Shown: positions 7,804-16,507, counted from the stretch's first letter. The stretch: DNA of 64,000 bases from Geobacter sp. UBA2189 (GCA_002328035.1 DCVL01000014.1:2658-66657), one strand, 5' to 3'. Numbers and translations: made by a program. Notes: a model not told the origin generated them from the sequence alone.

Positions 7804-9204
7804 TTATCTCGTTAATACTAACAAGTTATCCTCATCATTGCCAATCATCACCGGCTGCTGTTCGTTGCCTGTCAGGCGACGAGCCATATAGGGCACCTGA
7901 TTATTTAACCAGGTCTTCATTTCGCCCATGGTGATTCTGCCGTCTTTGTTGGTGTCGGCATCACCTTGAATGCCTTTGAGAAAAAAATAGGTGAACAGCG
8001 AGTGCCCTTTTTCAGGGTACCAACTGGAAACCTGATCCATCCCTGCGCTGGTCAGCAGCAGGTCTGCTGCAACCGATGCCTTGGATTCAGACTTCAGGCG
8101 TGCGGTCAGACCGCTGACCCCTTTTAATAACTGCCCATTAGCAGAACTCCCAGAGAAACAGGCGTCAATCACCACGGTTTTCTTAGCTGCAGGGATTCTG
8201 GAGAGGTTTTCGTAGAATGTCGAAAGCTTGTAGCCACTGGTGCTTATGTATTGCGGATTGGCATCCACTGGCACAAAGTATCCTTCTCCGGTATGCTGAT
8301 CAGGCGCTCCGTGACCAACGTAGTAGATGAATATTTTGCTCTGCCCGGGCTTAACCCATTTGTAGAGTTTACCTTGGTAGTTATCGGATGTACCGAATAA
8401 TTCACTCATTTTGGCCAATGAGGCGTTTTCAACGTAAATAATATTTGCGGAATCGTAACCAAAAGCCTTGATGAGATATTGCTTCATGGCTTGGGCATCT
8501 TGCAAGGCAAAGTCCACGTTGGGAGTGCCAGTGGTGAAGTAGGTGCTGTTTCCGATTACCACGGCCACATCGTACTTGCCGGCTGGTTTGCCGGTGGGGA
8601 TATTAAACGCAAGATCAGATCCATTCTTTACAACTGGTTTTAGTAGGTTTTCTGGGCTGGAGGATGTTCTTACGGATGAATTGGCAGATAATGGTTTGTA
8701 TTTCTTATTTAACGCATCAGACAACAGGGACACAATTTCAGAATAGCCTTTATCCTGAGCGACTTGCAATGGCGTACGGTCATATCCAGCTATGGCTTGC
8801 AAGTAACCTTTTCGTGCCGGATCAGCGCCGGCTTCTAACAGCATGCGCACAATATCGGTATGTCCGTTTGAACTTGCTAGCCAGAGAGCTGTCCTTTGAA
8901 GCCTGCCTGGCGCATCAACTGTTGCCTTATTCTTGAGCAGTAAAGCAACCATGTTTGCTCGCCCGTCATTTGCCGCATAATGTAAGGCTGTATAGCTGTC
9001 GGCACCAAAACCAACTCGCTGGTTGACGTCGCTACCCTGTGCCAGGAGTCGGGCTGTTTCAGATTCGTTGCCAGCTGAAACAGCGTTGTGCAGGGGAGTT
9101 GAAATCGTGCTGCATCCGGTGCTACTGACAATCAGCATGCCGATCATACAAAACAATGTAAAATAAGATACTCTGTTTAGTTTCTTTTGCTCAGGCACAG
9201 GCAT
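7804..9204 (-). CDS. Ankyrin-repeat lipoprotein with caspase (peptidase C14) domain
   Basis: 466-residue exported cysteine protease. After the signal peptide, with lipobox STGC near residue 30, come about four ankyrin repeats (TPLHNAVSAGN, TALHYAANDGR, TALWLASSNGH, TPLQVAQDKGY). A caspase-fold domain follows, with catalytic His298 in YYVGHG and Cys349 in DACFSG. Near the C-terminus, DTNKDGRITMGE is a canonical EF-hand/dockerin-like calcium loop. Start ATG 9204 has GGGGAG 6 bases upstream. The lipobox places it in the periplasm, probably membrane-tethered. The gene lies 62 bases after the CHAT gene on the same strand. Substrate unknown; a proteolytic signalling or self-defence role is inference. 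Confidence 0.88.
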   Translation of the reverse strand: MPVPEQKKLNRVSYFTLFCMIGMLIVSSTGCSTISTPLHNAVSAGNESETARLLAQGSDVNQRVGFGADSYTALHYAANDGRANMVALLLKNKATVDAPGRLQRTALWLASSNGHTDIVRMLLEAGADPARKGYLQAIAGYDRTPLQVAQDKGYSEIVSLLSDALNKKYKPLSANSSVRTSSSPENLLKPVVKNGSDLAFNIPTGKPAGKYDVAVVIGNSTYFTTGTPNVDFALQDAQAMKQYLIKAFGYDSANIIYVENASLAKMSELFGTSDNYQGKLYKWVKPGQSKIFIYYVGHGAPDQHTGEGYFVPVDANPQYISTSGYKLSTFYENLSRIPAAKKTVVIDACFSGSSANGQLLKGVSGLTARLKSESKASVAADLLLTSAGMDQVSSWYPEKGHSLFTYFFLKGIQGDADTNKDGRITMGEMKTWLNNQVPYMARRLTGNEQQPVMIGNDEDNLLVLTR

Positions 9205-9266
9205 TATTTTCTCCCCATCTTTTTCAGCTACTCCATCCAGTACGGTGACAAACAAGTAAACTTTTA

Positions 9267-11585
9267 TTAATCGGCCATCCCGGTCAGTTGAAAGGCCGCC
9301 CAATAGTAGGGGTGAGGGTGCTTTTTTCTGATCTCACGTTGTGCCTTTGCAAGAGCCTCTGCTTTGTCCATGCTTGACAGATTACTATAAAATGCCACCA
9401 TCAAATCACGGGTTGCAAGATCATCTACCTTCCAGAGGCTTGCTACGATACTTTTTGTGCCGGCGTACAGAAAACCCCTTGTGAAGCCTAGCAGATCATC
9501 CCCCTTGGCCACTTTGCTTAATGCTGTTTCACAGGCACTCAGCGTTACAAGATCTGTATTCAGCTTAAGACGATACAGGTCAGACGCTCGTAACAATCCA
9601 TCTTTTTTACCCTCTTTTGCCAGCAGGAGAGCTGAGTTCAAAGGGACTACAGCATCAAAGATACCATGTGCTGCAATATGTATCCGCCCAAATTTTTCAC
9701 CACTTTGGGTAACTACAGATACCGTTGCCTTGTTTCCCAAAAACATGGTGGATCCAGGTTCTAGCCGGGCAATTGCCTGAACCTCTTCCTGCGCATGCTG
9801 CAGATTCAGGCTTATGTCTCCCCTGTCAGGGTTTCCTAGCAACAATGTCGGTTTGGTGCGCTGATCCGCATCTGCTTTCAGGTACTTTAATACGCCAGCA
9901 GCAGGTAGAATACGAATGATATGTTTGTCAATAAACATATCATTACCTTTCTGTAGTGCACTAAAAGGTAAATAGTGCAGTGCCCCGTGTGGAACAATAG
10001 TTACCCGCTCGGTCAGGAGATCTGCTACCGGGGCGATCAGCTGATTGTAGAGTAAGCGGGATGTCTGCTGGTAGTCGGATTTTTGGTGCGTTGAGAGTTG
10101 CTCTCTGAACCGCTGGATTGATTCTTCCAACCCCTTTTGAGTCAGAACCCTGACCTTGATGTCGTCACACTTAAGGATAAAGGCATACCATGTATTGCCG
10201 GTGCCATAATATTCAAGCAGTGTTTCCTGCTGATTCAGGCGACTCTGGATTTCGGAAATGCTCTGGTTGGTTACTGATACCAGCGAGGCAAGTTCCGGTG
10301 ATGCTGCGGACAGTTCGCGCTTGAGCGATATGACAAGTCCCCTTGTATTTTTTGAAGGTGACGTTACTATATCAACAGCAGGTATCACCCCTAGGTCTTG
10401 TTCGGCCTGTTCCAGTTTTTGGATAATAGAACGGGTCTGCAAGCCAGTGGAGGATTGGGGTGAAAACCCTTTTGTTGAGGCCAGCAGGTCAACCAACGCG
10501 CGACTTTTGGACCGCTCCACATACTGAAACGCCTGAGCGGTTTTATTTGTTGTTACCAGCAGCTTTACCAGCTCCTGATAAATATCCTGCTTGTCTCCAA
10601 CAAAGCCGATTCTGCCGGCTTCGGTGGTTATGGTGGCGCGCTGTAGCTCCACAATCTCTACCGCCTCTTTCAGCAGGCTTTCGGCAAACGTCTGGTCTCC
10701 TTCTCCAAGGGCGATCCTTGCACGGTCAAGCAGTACAGGCCAGTACATGCTGCCGACTTCTTTGATCTGGGGGTGTTTCAAGAGCTGATCATAGCCTTGT
10801 TTGGCCTGCTGTGTGGCGCCGGTTTCAAAAAGCGCTTTGGTTTCTATGAAGAAGCGGGGCAGTTCCTGAAAGGTCTGATCATACCAGATGGTGATGGCAC
10901 CTGTGACTTTTGCTTGTGGGTGACGAAGTGCGGCCAGGGCTCCTTGGTAATCTTTAAGAGCCATGTTTATTTTGGCAATAGTAACATACTTCTCCGGCCC
11001 CTGAATTCCGGATGGATCAATTGCGATATTCTGTATAGTAACCAGCCAGCGTCGTGCCTCAGCCTGGTTGCCCTGCAGTGCCTGAGCAACACCAGAGATT
11101 TCTGCGGTCTGAATCAGTTGAGAGGTGAACCATTGATTACTGCGTCCAGCCGGGCTGTCGATCAGGCGATAGGCCTGATCAGCGAAATGAACTGCCTGTG
11201 TGTAGGCCCCCTGGTCAAGATAAACAAGCCCTTGCAGTAGGTGAGGGTAGGGGGTGAGGTTGCCGCCGAGGTAGCTGGTCTCCCCCTGGTCAATCCTCGC
11301 CTGTAGGAGATGCGTGGTTTTGAGGCAGCGCTGGTAATCCCTGATCTCATAATAGGCGCCGCCAAGGATCAAGAGATCAAAGGCAGACAGAGAACCCTTA
11401 TTTTCAAGCTGAGGTTGTAGGGTCTGGATGATTTGGTGATGTTGCTTCTTCTGCGCCATGGAGCTGATCTGGATCGTCTGGACAAAACTGCCGACACAGC
11501 CAGTGAGCAACAATAAAGTCAGTAAACACAAAAGTTTCAATATATCTGGAAAATATCTGATGGCTGGCAGTTTCTCTTTATTCAT
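9267..11585 (-). CDS. TPR-CHAT protease lipoprotein
   Basis: 772-residue predicted lipoprotein: hydrophobic leader and lipobox LLTGC near residue 30, then a long region of helical repeats of TPR type (for example FDLLILGGAYYEIRDYQRCL), and a C-terminal CHAT domain, a caspase relative. Catalytic His640 lies in IAAHGIF and Cys685 in LSACETA; both dyad residues are intact. Start ATG 11585 follows GAAGAG. CHAT proteases with TPR regions are known as separase relatives and, in some species, as CRISPR-linked caspase-like effectors; those are cytoplasmic, whereas this one carries an export signal. It lies between two caspase genes on the same strand, which suggests a protease cascade (inference). 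Confidence 0.88.
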   Translation of the reverse strand: MNKEKLPAIRYFPDILKLLCLLTLLLLTGCVGSFVQTIQISSMAQKKQHHQIIQTLQPQLENKGSLSAFDLLILGGAYYEIRDYQRCLKTTHLLQARIDQGETSYLGGNLTPYPHLLQGLVYLDQGAYTQAVHFADQAYRLIDSPAGRSNQWFTSQLIQTAEISGVAQALQGNQAEARRWLVTIQNIAIDPSGIQGPEKYVTIAKINMALKDYQGALAALRHPQAKVTGAITIWYDQTFQELPRFFIETKALFETGATQQAKQGYDQLLKHPQIKEVGSMYWPVLLDRARIALGEGDQTFAESLLKEAVEIVELQRATITTEAGRIGFVGDKQDIYQELVKLLVTTNKTAQAFQYVERSKSRALVDLLASTKGFSPQSSTGLQTRSIIQKLEQAEQDLGVIPAVDIVTSPSKNTRGLVISLKRELSAASPELASLVSVTNQSISEIQSRLNQQETLLEYYGTGNTWYAFILKCDDIKVRVLTQKGLEESIQRFREQLSTHQKSDYQQTSRLLYNQLIAPVADLLTERVTIVPHGALHYLPFSALQKGNDMFIDKHIIRILPAAGVLKYLKADADQRTKPTLLLGNPDRGDISLNLQHAQEEVQAIARLEPGSTMFLGNKATVSVVTQSGEKFGRIHIAAHGIFDAVVPLNSALLLAKEGKKDGLLRASDLYRLKLNTDLVTLSACETALSKVAKGDDLLGFTRGFLYAGTKSIVASLWKVDDLATRDLMVAFYSNLSSMDKAEALAKAQREIRKKHPHPYYWAAFQLTGMAD

Positions 11586-11676
11586 TTTTTTCTCTTCAAA
11601 ACACAATTATTGTGCCTTCCCCAGCGGAAAACCGTGGCCGCTGATGGAGATTGTAGACCATACCATCAAAAAACAT

Positions 11677-13110
11677 TCATTTAGTCCGATACACCTCAAA
11701 CTCGTACAACCATCCGTGTTCGGTAGTGCAGTTGTCAAAACTATACCGCACCTTTTCTGCAGTTGTCTGCTCAAAATCAAGAATCATAGGAGTTGACCAC
11801 CCTTGCCACCATTCAGTTCCACCCACTCTGACATGCTGTGCCAAGACTTTGCAGTCAAAACTGCTGAAGATATCCCGCCAGCCACCCCGCTGAAAGACCT
11901 GCACACTACAGGAGGACGGTATCTGATCCTGTCCGTGATGCCAGAGCACCACCCGATCAAAGGTTGTCGGCTTACCGAAGCTGATAGTTGCCTGCCTCCA
12001 TCCACACGATTCTCCAGCCCATTTCTTGGGTCCGCCGGTAAAGGCAAGCCCCCGGGCCCACTCATTCTGATAGGTGCGTTGACCATCCACCAACTGCCAC
12101 CTGGAACTTCCTCCGCCCCATCCCCGATCTGATTCAAGCGGCGATGGGAAGCCGATCTGCAGGCGGTTATACGCCAGGTTTTCTGGTGGAGACTGAGGTG
12201 ACTCAACCTGCAAGACAACTGACGGCGGGGTACGTGCAGTGTCTTCTAAAACTGGCTTTTCAGGTGGTGGAGGGGACAGCGATACGGATTCTGAAGATAG
12301 CTGCTGAGGGGTAAAGTAGAAATTGCCTTCCAGAGAAGAAGATTCCCAGGGCACCTGACTGTTGCCGCTCTTCTCCCGAACCGACTTACGGACCAGCTTG
12401 AATACATCTTCAACCCGCAGGCCTGAAATCTGAATCACGCGCAATAGTTCAGAGGTAAACAGACCATTGTTGCCGGTGCCGTCAGCAGCCGTCCTGCCTG
12501 GCGCTGTGGCGTATGCGATCAGGGTTCCGGTCGGGGCATCCATACCGGCTAATCCCCTGCTAGAGGAACGGAAGCTTCGCTTGAACGGATTGTCACGGCA
12601 GGCATCCAGAATAACGATATTGATTTCCCCTCTGGCTTGCTCCATCTTTGCCATCACCAGACCGGCATCAATCGCTTTGTAACGCACCTCGTTCTCGGCA
12701 TTGATTTGGGCATCGACCGGTATCAGGTAGTTGCTGCCCTGCACCTGCATGCCATGTCCGGCATAGAAAAATAGCCCGACACCCCCAGGTTTGAGGTTGT
12801 TTCCGAATTGATCGATCGCCAGGTTCAGATCGGCATAGCTGCTATCGATCCGCTCATGCACCTCAAACCCCAACCGTCTCAATACCGCAGAGATGGCGCG
12901 GGCGTCATTGGCAGGGTTCTTCAGCGGTGACGAAACATAGCTGCTGTTGCCGATCACTAATGCCACCCGCTGGCGGTTATCTACTGCCGGCTTTGTCTGC
13001 ACCTGCAAGCCCCGCATCTCACCTGACGATCTTTTGTGGGGTACGGCGAGGGCAGTTGCACTCCCGATACAGATTAGAAACATGATGAACAACAGGAACC
13101 GGTATCCCAT
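11677..13110 (-). CDS. Secreted caspase-like protease with C-terminal lectin-like module
   Basis: 477-residue protein with signal peptide (cleavage near ATALA) and an N-terminal peptidase C14 domain of about 230 residues. Catalytic His119 is in FYAGHGM and Cys171 in ILDACRDNPF; both are intact. A proline-rich linker (SPPPPEKP) leads to about 160 residues rich in Trp and beta strands, with ISFGKPTTFDRVVLWHHG and WLYEFEVY. These resemble discoidin/F5-8-type galactose-binding modules, so binding to sugar or cell surface is plausible. The ribosome site GAGG is 8 bases before ATG and lies inside the end of a truncated upstream reading frame. It is the first intact gene of the CHAT/caspase cluster; a 91-base gap separates it from the CHAT gene. 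Confidence 0.88.
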   Translation of the reverse strand: MGYRFLLFIMFLICIGSATALAVPHKRSSGEMRGLQVQTKPAVDNRQRVALVIGNSSYVSSPLKNPANDARAISAVLRRLGFEVHERIDSSYADLNLAIDQFGNNLKPGGVGLFFYAGHGMQVQGSNYLIPVDAQINAENEVRYKAIDAGLVMAKMEQARGEINIVILDACRDNPFKRSFRSSSRGLAGMDAPTGTLIAYATAPGRTAADGTGNNGLFTSELLRVIQISGLRVEDVFKLVRKSVREKSGNSQVPWESSSLEGNFYFTPQQLSSESVSLSPPPPEKPVLEDTARTPPSVVLQVESPQSPPENLAYNRLQIGFPSPLESDRGWGGGSSRWQLVDGQRTYQNEWARGLAFTGGPKKWAGESCGWRQATISFGKPTTFDRVVLWHHGQDQIPSSCSVQVFQRGGWRDIFSSFDCKVLAQHVRVGGTEWWQGWSTPMILDFEQTTAEKVRYSFDNCTTEHGWLYEFEVYRTK

Positions 13111-13115
13111 ACACG

Positions 13116-13172
13116 TTACCTCTTCAGTTCTTTCAAGCGATCTCTTACCCGCTCAATATCTTGAGCCAGTTC
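13116..13172 (-). pseudogene. 3' tail of a gene cut off by an IS element
   Basis: Reading minus strand from about 13172 gives ELAQDIERVRDRLKELKR then TAA (13118-13116), 5 bases before the caspase ATG. The tail looks like a charged amphipathic helix and contains the ribosome site of the caspase gene, the spacing expected for a preceding operon member. From about 13170 onward the other strand reads as transposase, so this looks like the last 17 or so codons of a lost gene. The fragment is too short to identify. Confidence 0.4.
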
Positions 13173-13319
13173 ACATACGAAACCGGCATTGAGCTTGCCA
13201 AAGACCTGAAAGAATGGTTTACCTGGTATAACGAAAAGAGGGGGCATTCATCACTTGATAAACGGACGCCGAATGAGGCTCCTTATCAAGGGCTCGAACC
13301 AATGAAACTGGCAGCTTGA
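13170..13319 (+). pseudogene. IS3-family transposase C-terminal fragment
   Basis: The plus strand encodes YETGIELAKDLKEWFTWYN, followed by EKRGHSSLDKRTPNEAPYQ and a terminal GLEPMKLAA, then TGA at 13317-13319. The YN..R.H.SL..RTP pattern is the conserved C-terminus of IS3-family (rve-domain) transposases. Only about 49 codons remain; the rest of the transposase, including most of the catalytic DDE core, is absent. The left break is near 13170, where the minus-strand tail of another gene begins. Confidence 0.8.
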
Positions 13320-13394
13320 AGCTAGATTACATACCAACCATGAGCCATTGCTTATTACACCCTCCAGGCTGTCTCACTAACCAAGACCACCTCA
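13170..13394 (+). mobile_element. Remnant of an IS3-family insertion sequence (right end)
   Basis: This 225-base stretch is the 3' end of an IS: the transposase stump, then 50 bases of spacer, then GTCTCACTAACCAAGACCAC and CTCA at 13371-13394, which reads from the other strand as a plausible right terminal repeat beginning TGAGGTGG. The left end and most of the element are gone. The 331-base interval 13111-13441 contains this remnant, the tail of a cut gene, and otherwise only AT-rich sequence up to the scpB stop. Confidence 0.65.
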
Positions 13395-13441
13395 CCCCCT
13401 CTACACGCAGTCAATCTCGTTTTTGGATATTTTTTTGTTAA

Positions 13442-14014
13442 TTACTCTCTACCCAGAGGCAGTTCTTCCTGTACCTCGAATACCGGAGCCTCATCAAGTG
13501 ACTGAATATCACGAAGTGTCGGCAGACCTTTAAGATCCTTCAGATTGAAAAGTTCCAGAAACTCTTTTGAGGTTCCATATATTATTGGCCTTCCCGGGAC
13601 ATCTTTTTTGCCCATAATCTTAATCAGTTTCTTTTCAAGCAGTGTCTTTAGAACAGCACCGGTATCCACTCCACGCAGGTATTCTATCTCCTGACGGGTG
13701 ATCGGCTGGCGGTATGCCACAATCGCCAGTGTCTCAAGGGAGGATTGGGAGAATCTTGCAGGTCTTCCTTTTACCAATCTTGAAAGGAATGGCATTAATT
13801 CCGGTACGGTACGCAACTGCCAGCCGCCGGCGACTTCTACCAGATTGATCCCTGCTTCACGTTGCTCGTAGTCGTTTCTCAACTCCTGCACCGCCAGCCG
13901 CACTGATGCTCTATCGTAATCAGGAAGCAGTTCCGTTAGCCGGTCAAGGCTGACAGGGGCATCCGATACAAAGAGGAGTCCCTCAATTATTGCGTTAAGC
14001 GAAGGGGAGTTCAT
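13442..14014 (-). CDS. scpB: Segregation and condensation protein ScpB
   Basis: 190-residue winged-helix subunit of the SMC-ScpA-ScpB condensin, which helps fold and segregate the chromosome. Recognised by IIEGLLFVSDAPVSLDRL, LETLAIVAYRQPITRQEIE and VPGRPIIYGTSKEFLELF, all family signatures. Start ATG 14014 is chosen because GGAG lies 6 bases upstream; two earlier in-frame ATGs lack one. It overlaps the end of scpA by 20 bases, consistent with equal co-expression of the kleisin and its partner. It is the last gene of the M50-trpS-scpA-scpB run. Confidence 0.93.
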   Translation of the reverse strand: MNSPSLNAIIEGLLFVSDAPVSLDRLTELLPDYDRASVRLAVQELRNDYEQREAGINLVEVAGGWQLRTVPELMPFLSRLVKGRPARFSQSSLETLAIVAYRQPITRQEIEYLRGVDTGAVLKTLLEKKLIKIMGKKDVPGRPIIYGTSKEFLELFNLKDLKGLPTLRDIQSLDEAPVFEVQEELPLGRE

Positions 14015-14822
14015 CAGATGCTCCATTTTCTTCATTTGAAGTTACAGAATGGTAGATATGAATGGCTCCATACCGGTTAATCTGCATGATTTTAACCAGC
14101 TTTATCCTGCAAAGCTCCAGAACCGCCAGAAATGTAACTATCATTCTTTCCCTGCTTGAATCTTCTTTAAAGAGTTTTTCAAATTCCAGTGATTCACGAC
14201 CATCAAGAATTGTCAGGATTTCGTTGATGGCATCAACAATACTTAAGGCTTCCTGTGCGGTAACCTCATGGCTGCGAGCCAACGGCATCTGTGCCAGAAG
14301 TTTTCTGAATGCCTCGGAAAGTTCAAAGAGATCAAGCTCAACTGAACCGTTATCTTCGGGCGGAAGAAGGCCTTCAAGGCAACAGCCGTCCCGACATGGA
14401 CGCGCAAACACTTCACGTCCGAGGAGTTCTCTTGTTGCGAGCTCAAGCCCTGCATCACGGTAACGCTGATATTCAATTAGGCGCCTGACCAGTTCGGCGC
14501 GTGGATCTTCTTCCTGTTCTCCTTCTGCATCTTCCAGCTCTGGAACGGGCAACAGCATTCGGGATTTAATCTGTAAGAGGGTTGATGCCATAACCAGAAA
14601 ATCACCGGCAAGGTCAAGGTTCAACTCTTTTAATAGTTTAAGATAATCAAGGTATTGGCGTGTAATGAGTGAGATTGGAATGTCGTATATGTCTAGTTCG
14701 TTTTTACGAATCAGGTGAAGGAGAAGATCAAGAGGGCCTTCAAAGGCATCAAGCTTAACGCTGTAGCCTTGAGCAAGACCCTCAAAGAGTGATGTTGTTG
14801 AACTGTCAGCCTCGTGCTGCAT
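13995..14822 (-). CDS. scpA: Segregation and condensation protein ScpA (kleisin)
   Basis: 275-residue kleisin that bridges SMC heads in bacterial condensin. The N-terminal signature AFEGPLDLLLHLIRKNELDI and then ISLITRQYLDYL are typical; the C-terminal winged helix contains VTFLAVLELCRIKLVKI. A central acidic linker (EDAEGEQEEDPRAE) connects them. The gene starts 3 bases after the trpS stop and overlaps scpB, so the three genes form one translational unit. The trpS-scpA-scpB order is, from memory, common in Geobacter relatives. Confidence 0.94.
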   Translation of the reverse strand: MQHEADSSTTSLFEGLAQGYSVKLDAFEGPLDLLLHLIRKNELDIYDIPISLITRQYLDYLKLLKELNLDLAGDFLVMASTLLQIKSRMLLPVPELEDAEGEQEEDPRAELVRRLIEYQRYRDAGLELATRELLGREVFARPCRDGCCLEGLLPPEDNGSVELDLFELSEAFRKLLAQMPLARSHEVTAQEALSIVDAINEILTILDGRESLEFEKLFKEDSSRERMIVTFLAVLELCRIKLVKIMQINRYGAIHIYHSVTSNEENGASDELPFA

Positions 14823-14825
14823 GGT

Positions 14826-15812
14826 TTATACCCGTATGGCAGCCCTTACTTCCTTCATGGTTTCAGTGGCTATCAGAGCCGCTTTTTTACTGCCCTCTGC
14901 CAGAAGGTCATCAACAAGTTCGGTCTGTCTTGATAGCTCTTCCCTTTTTGCCCGAAATGGTGCCAAACGATCATTAAGGTGGCCTGTAAGAATCTTTTTA
15001 CAATCTACACAACCGATAGAGGCGTTCTTGCAGGCCGGGATTATTTCATCCAGTTTTTCCTGGGGCAGATATATTCTGTGAAGGTTGAAGGCTACGCATT
15101 GTTCAGGATCACCCGGATCGGCACGTCGTATACGTTGGGTGTCTGTCATCATACCCTTTATCTTGGCTGCAGTCTCTTCGGCTGTCTCAGAGAGGAAGAT
15201 AGAGTTACCGTAGGATTTGCTCATCTTGCGGCCATCCAGTCCCAGAAGCTTTGGAGTCTCGGTTAAAAGCGCTTCCGGTTCAGGAAATACCTGAGTATTG
15301 TACAAGTGGTTGAATCGTCTTGCTATCTCACGTGTTATTTCGAGATGTGGCAGTTGATCATGGCCTACCGGCACACGTGTTGCCTTGTAAAGGATTATAT
15401 CGGCTGCCATAAGTACCGGATATCCAAGAAAGCCGAAGGTTGAAAGGTCACGTTGTTCAATATTGTCCAACATCTCTTTATATGTCGGATTACGCTCAAG
15501 CCAGGAAACAGGGGTAATCATGCCAAGAAGAAGATTCAGTTCAGCATGTTGGGCAACCTGGCTCTGCTCAAAAATTACGCATTTAGCCGGATCAAGTCCA
15601 AAGGCAACCCAGTCAATAACCATCTCACGGGCTGAGTCCTTGATTCCTGAAGTCTCTGCGTACTCTGTGGTAAGGGAATGCCAATCGGCCACAAAGAAAA
15701 AACAGTCATAATCTTCCTGAATCTTTATCCAGTTTTCAAGTACCCCATGATAATGACCAATATGAAGTCGCCCAGTTGGACGCATGCCACTTACAACACG
15801 TTGTTTTTTCAT
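14826..15812 (-). CDS. trpS: Tryptophanyl-tRNA synthetase
   Basis: Class I aminoacyl-tRNA synthetase that charges tRNA-Trp. The HIGH motif appears as LHIGHYHG near residues 17-24, and KMSKS as GRKMSKSYGN. Length 328 is normal. Start ATG 15812 has AAGGTG 6 bases upstream; a GTG three codons earlier is possible but would overlap that ribosome site. It sits between the M50 protease gene (20 bases upstream) and scpA (3 bases downstream). No leader peptide or T-box-like structure fits in the short upstream gap. Confidence 0.95.
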   Translation of the reverse strand: MKKQRVVSGMRPTGRLHIGHYHGVLENWIKIQEDYDCFFFVADWHSLTTEYAETSGIKDSAREMVIDWVAFGLDPAKCVIFEQSQVAQHAELNLLLGMITPVSWLERNPTYKEMLDNIEQRDLSTFGFLGYPVLMAADIILYKATRVPVGHDQLPHLEITREIARRFNHLYNTQVFPEPEALLTETPKLLGLDGRKMSKSYGNSIFLSETAEETAAKIKGMMTDTQRIRRADPGDPEQCVAFNLHRIYLPQEKLDEIIPACKNASIGCVDCKKILTGHLNDRLAPFRAKREELSRQTELVDDLLAEGSKKAALIATETMKEVRAAIRV

Positions 15813-15832
15813 CGGTTTCACCTTTTAAGAAT

Positions 15833-16507
15833 TTACATGATTTTAAAGCTTGATACCTTGTAGACTAGCATGGCGTAAGGACCTGCCAGGATATTAACAG
15901 CTGTCATCAAGAGTGGTAATAGTATGTAGGAAAAAACAGGCGTGAAGAATATCAGTACTATAATGATTACCATTCCGTAAGGCTCTATTCTTCCGAGCGC
16001 CATTGATTGACGATGCGGCAATATTCCCATAAGAACACGGCCACCATCAAGGGGAGGGATTGGAATCATGTTGAAAAAGGCGAGCAACAGGTTGATGTAT
16101 ATGGAAAAACCGAGCATATAGCTGAGGGGCTTCAGAAAAAACAGGGTGCCGGAACTGTCTGGAGGGATAGTCATAACCATTCTTAACAGCCCCGCTGATA
16201 CTGCGGCAAGCAGAAGATTGGTTACAGGACCTGCAACTGAAACCCAGATCATATCCTTTTTGGGGTTGCGAAGGTTTTCAATCACTACCGGCACCGGCTT
16301 TGCCCAGCCAATTCCAACTATAACAAGCATCAATGTGCCAAAAATATCTATATGCTTTAGTGGGTTAAGGGTTAATCTGCCGAGCATTTTTGCCGTGGGA
16401 TCTCCGTAACGCCAGGCGATGAAACCATGAGACACCTCATGGCAGGTGATAGCCAGAAGACCTGGTACCAGCATTATGGAGAGCTTGAACAGAATGTTTT
16501 CAATCAT
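15833..16507 (-). CDS. Site-2 protease family (M50) membrane metalloprotease
   Basis: 224-residue polytopic membrane protein of the compact S2P/RseP-related group found next to trpS or scpA in many bacteria. The zinc motif is HEVSH in ITCHEVSHGFIAWRYGD, within the first membrane helix, and the third ligand region is NMIPIPPLDGGRVL, matching the NPxPPLDG signature. Start ATG 16507 follows AGGAAG; longer frames lack a ribosome site. There is no PDZ domain, so this is not RseP itself. Substrate unknown. Confidence 0.9.
   Translation of the reverse strand: MIENILFKLSIMLVPGLLAITCHEVSHGFIAWRYGDPTAKMLGRLTLNPLKHIDIFGTLMLVIVGIGWAKPVPVVIENLRNPKKDMIWVSVAGPVTNLLLAAVSAGLLRMVMTIPPDSSGTLFFLKPLSYMLGFSIYINLLLAFFNMIPIPPLDGGRVLMGILPHRQSMALGRIEPYGMVIIIVLIFFTPVFSYILLPLLMTAVNILAGPYAMLVYKVSSFKIM

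Noticed and set aside
11610..11650. CAGCGG/CCGCTG inverted repeat between the caspase and CHAT genes
   Set aside because: Six-base stem with a 10-base loop and no T run; not convincing as a terminator.
13170..13230. Minus-strand frame continuing upstream of the cut gene tail (GKPFFQVFGKLNAGF)
   Set aside because: The opposite strand reads clearly as IS3 transposase, so the continuation is probably coincidental antisense reading of the IS.
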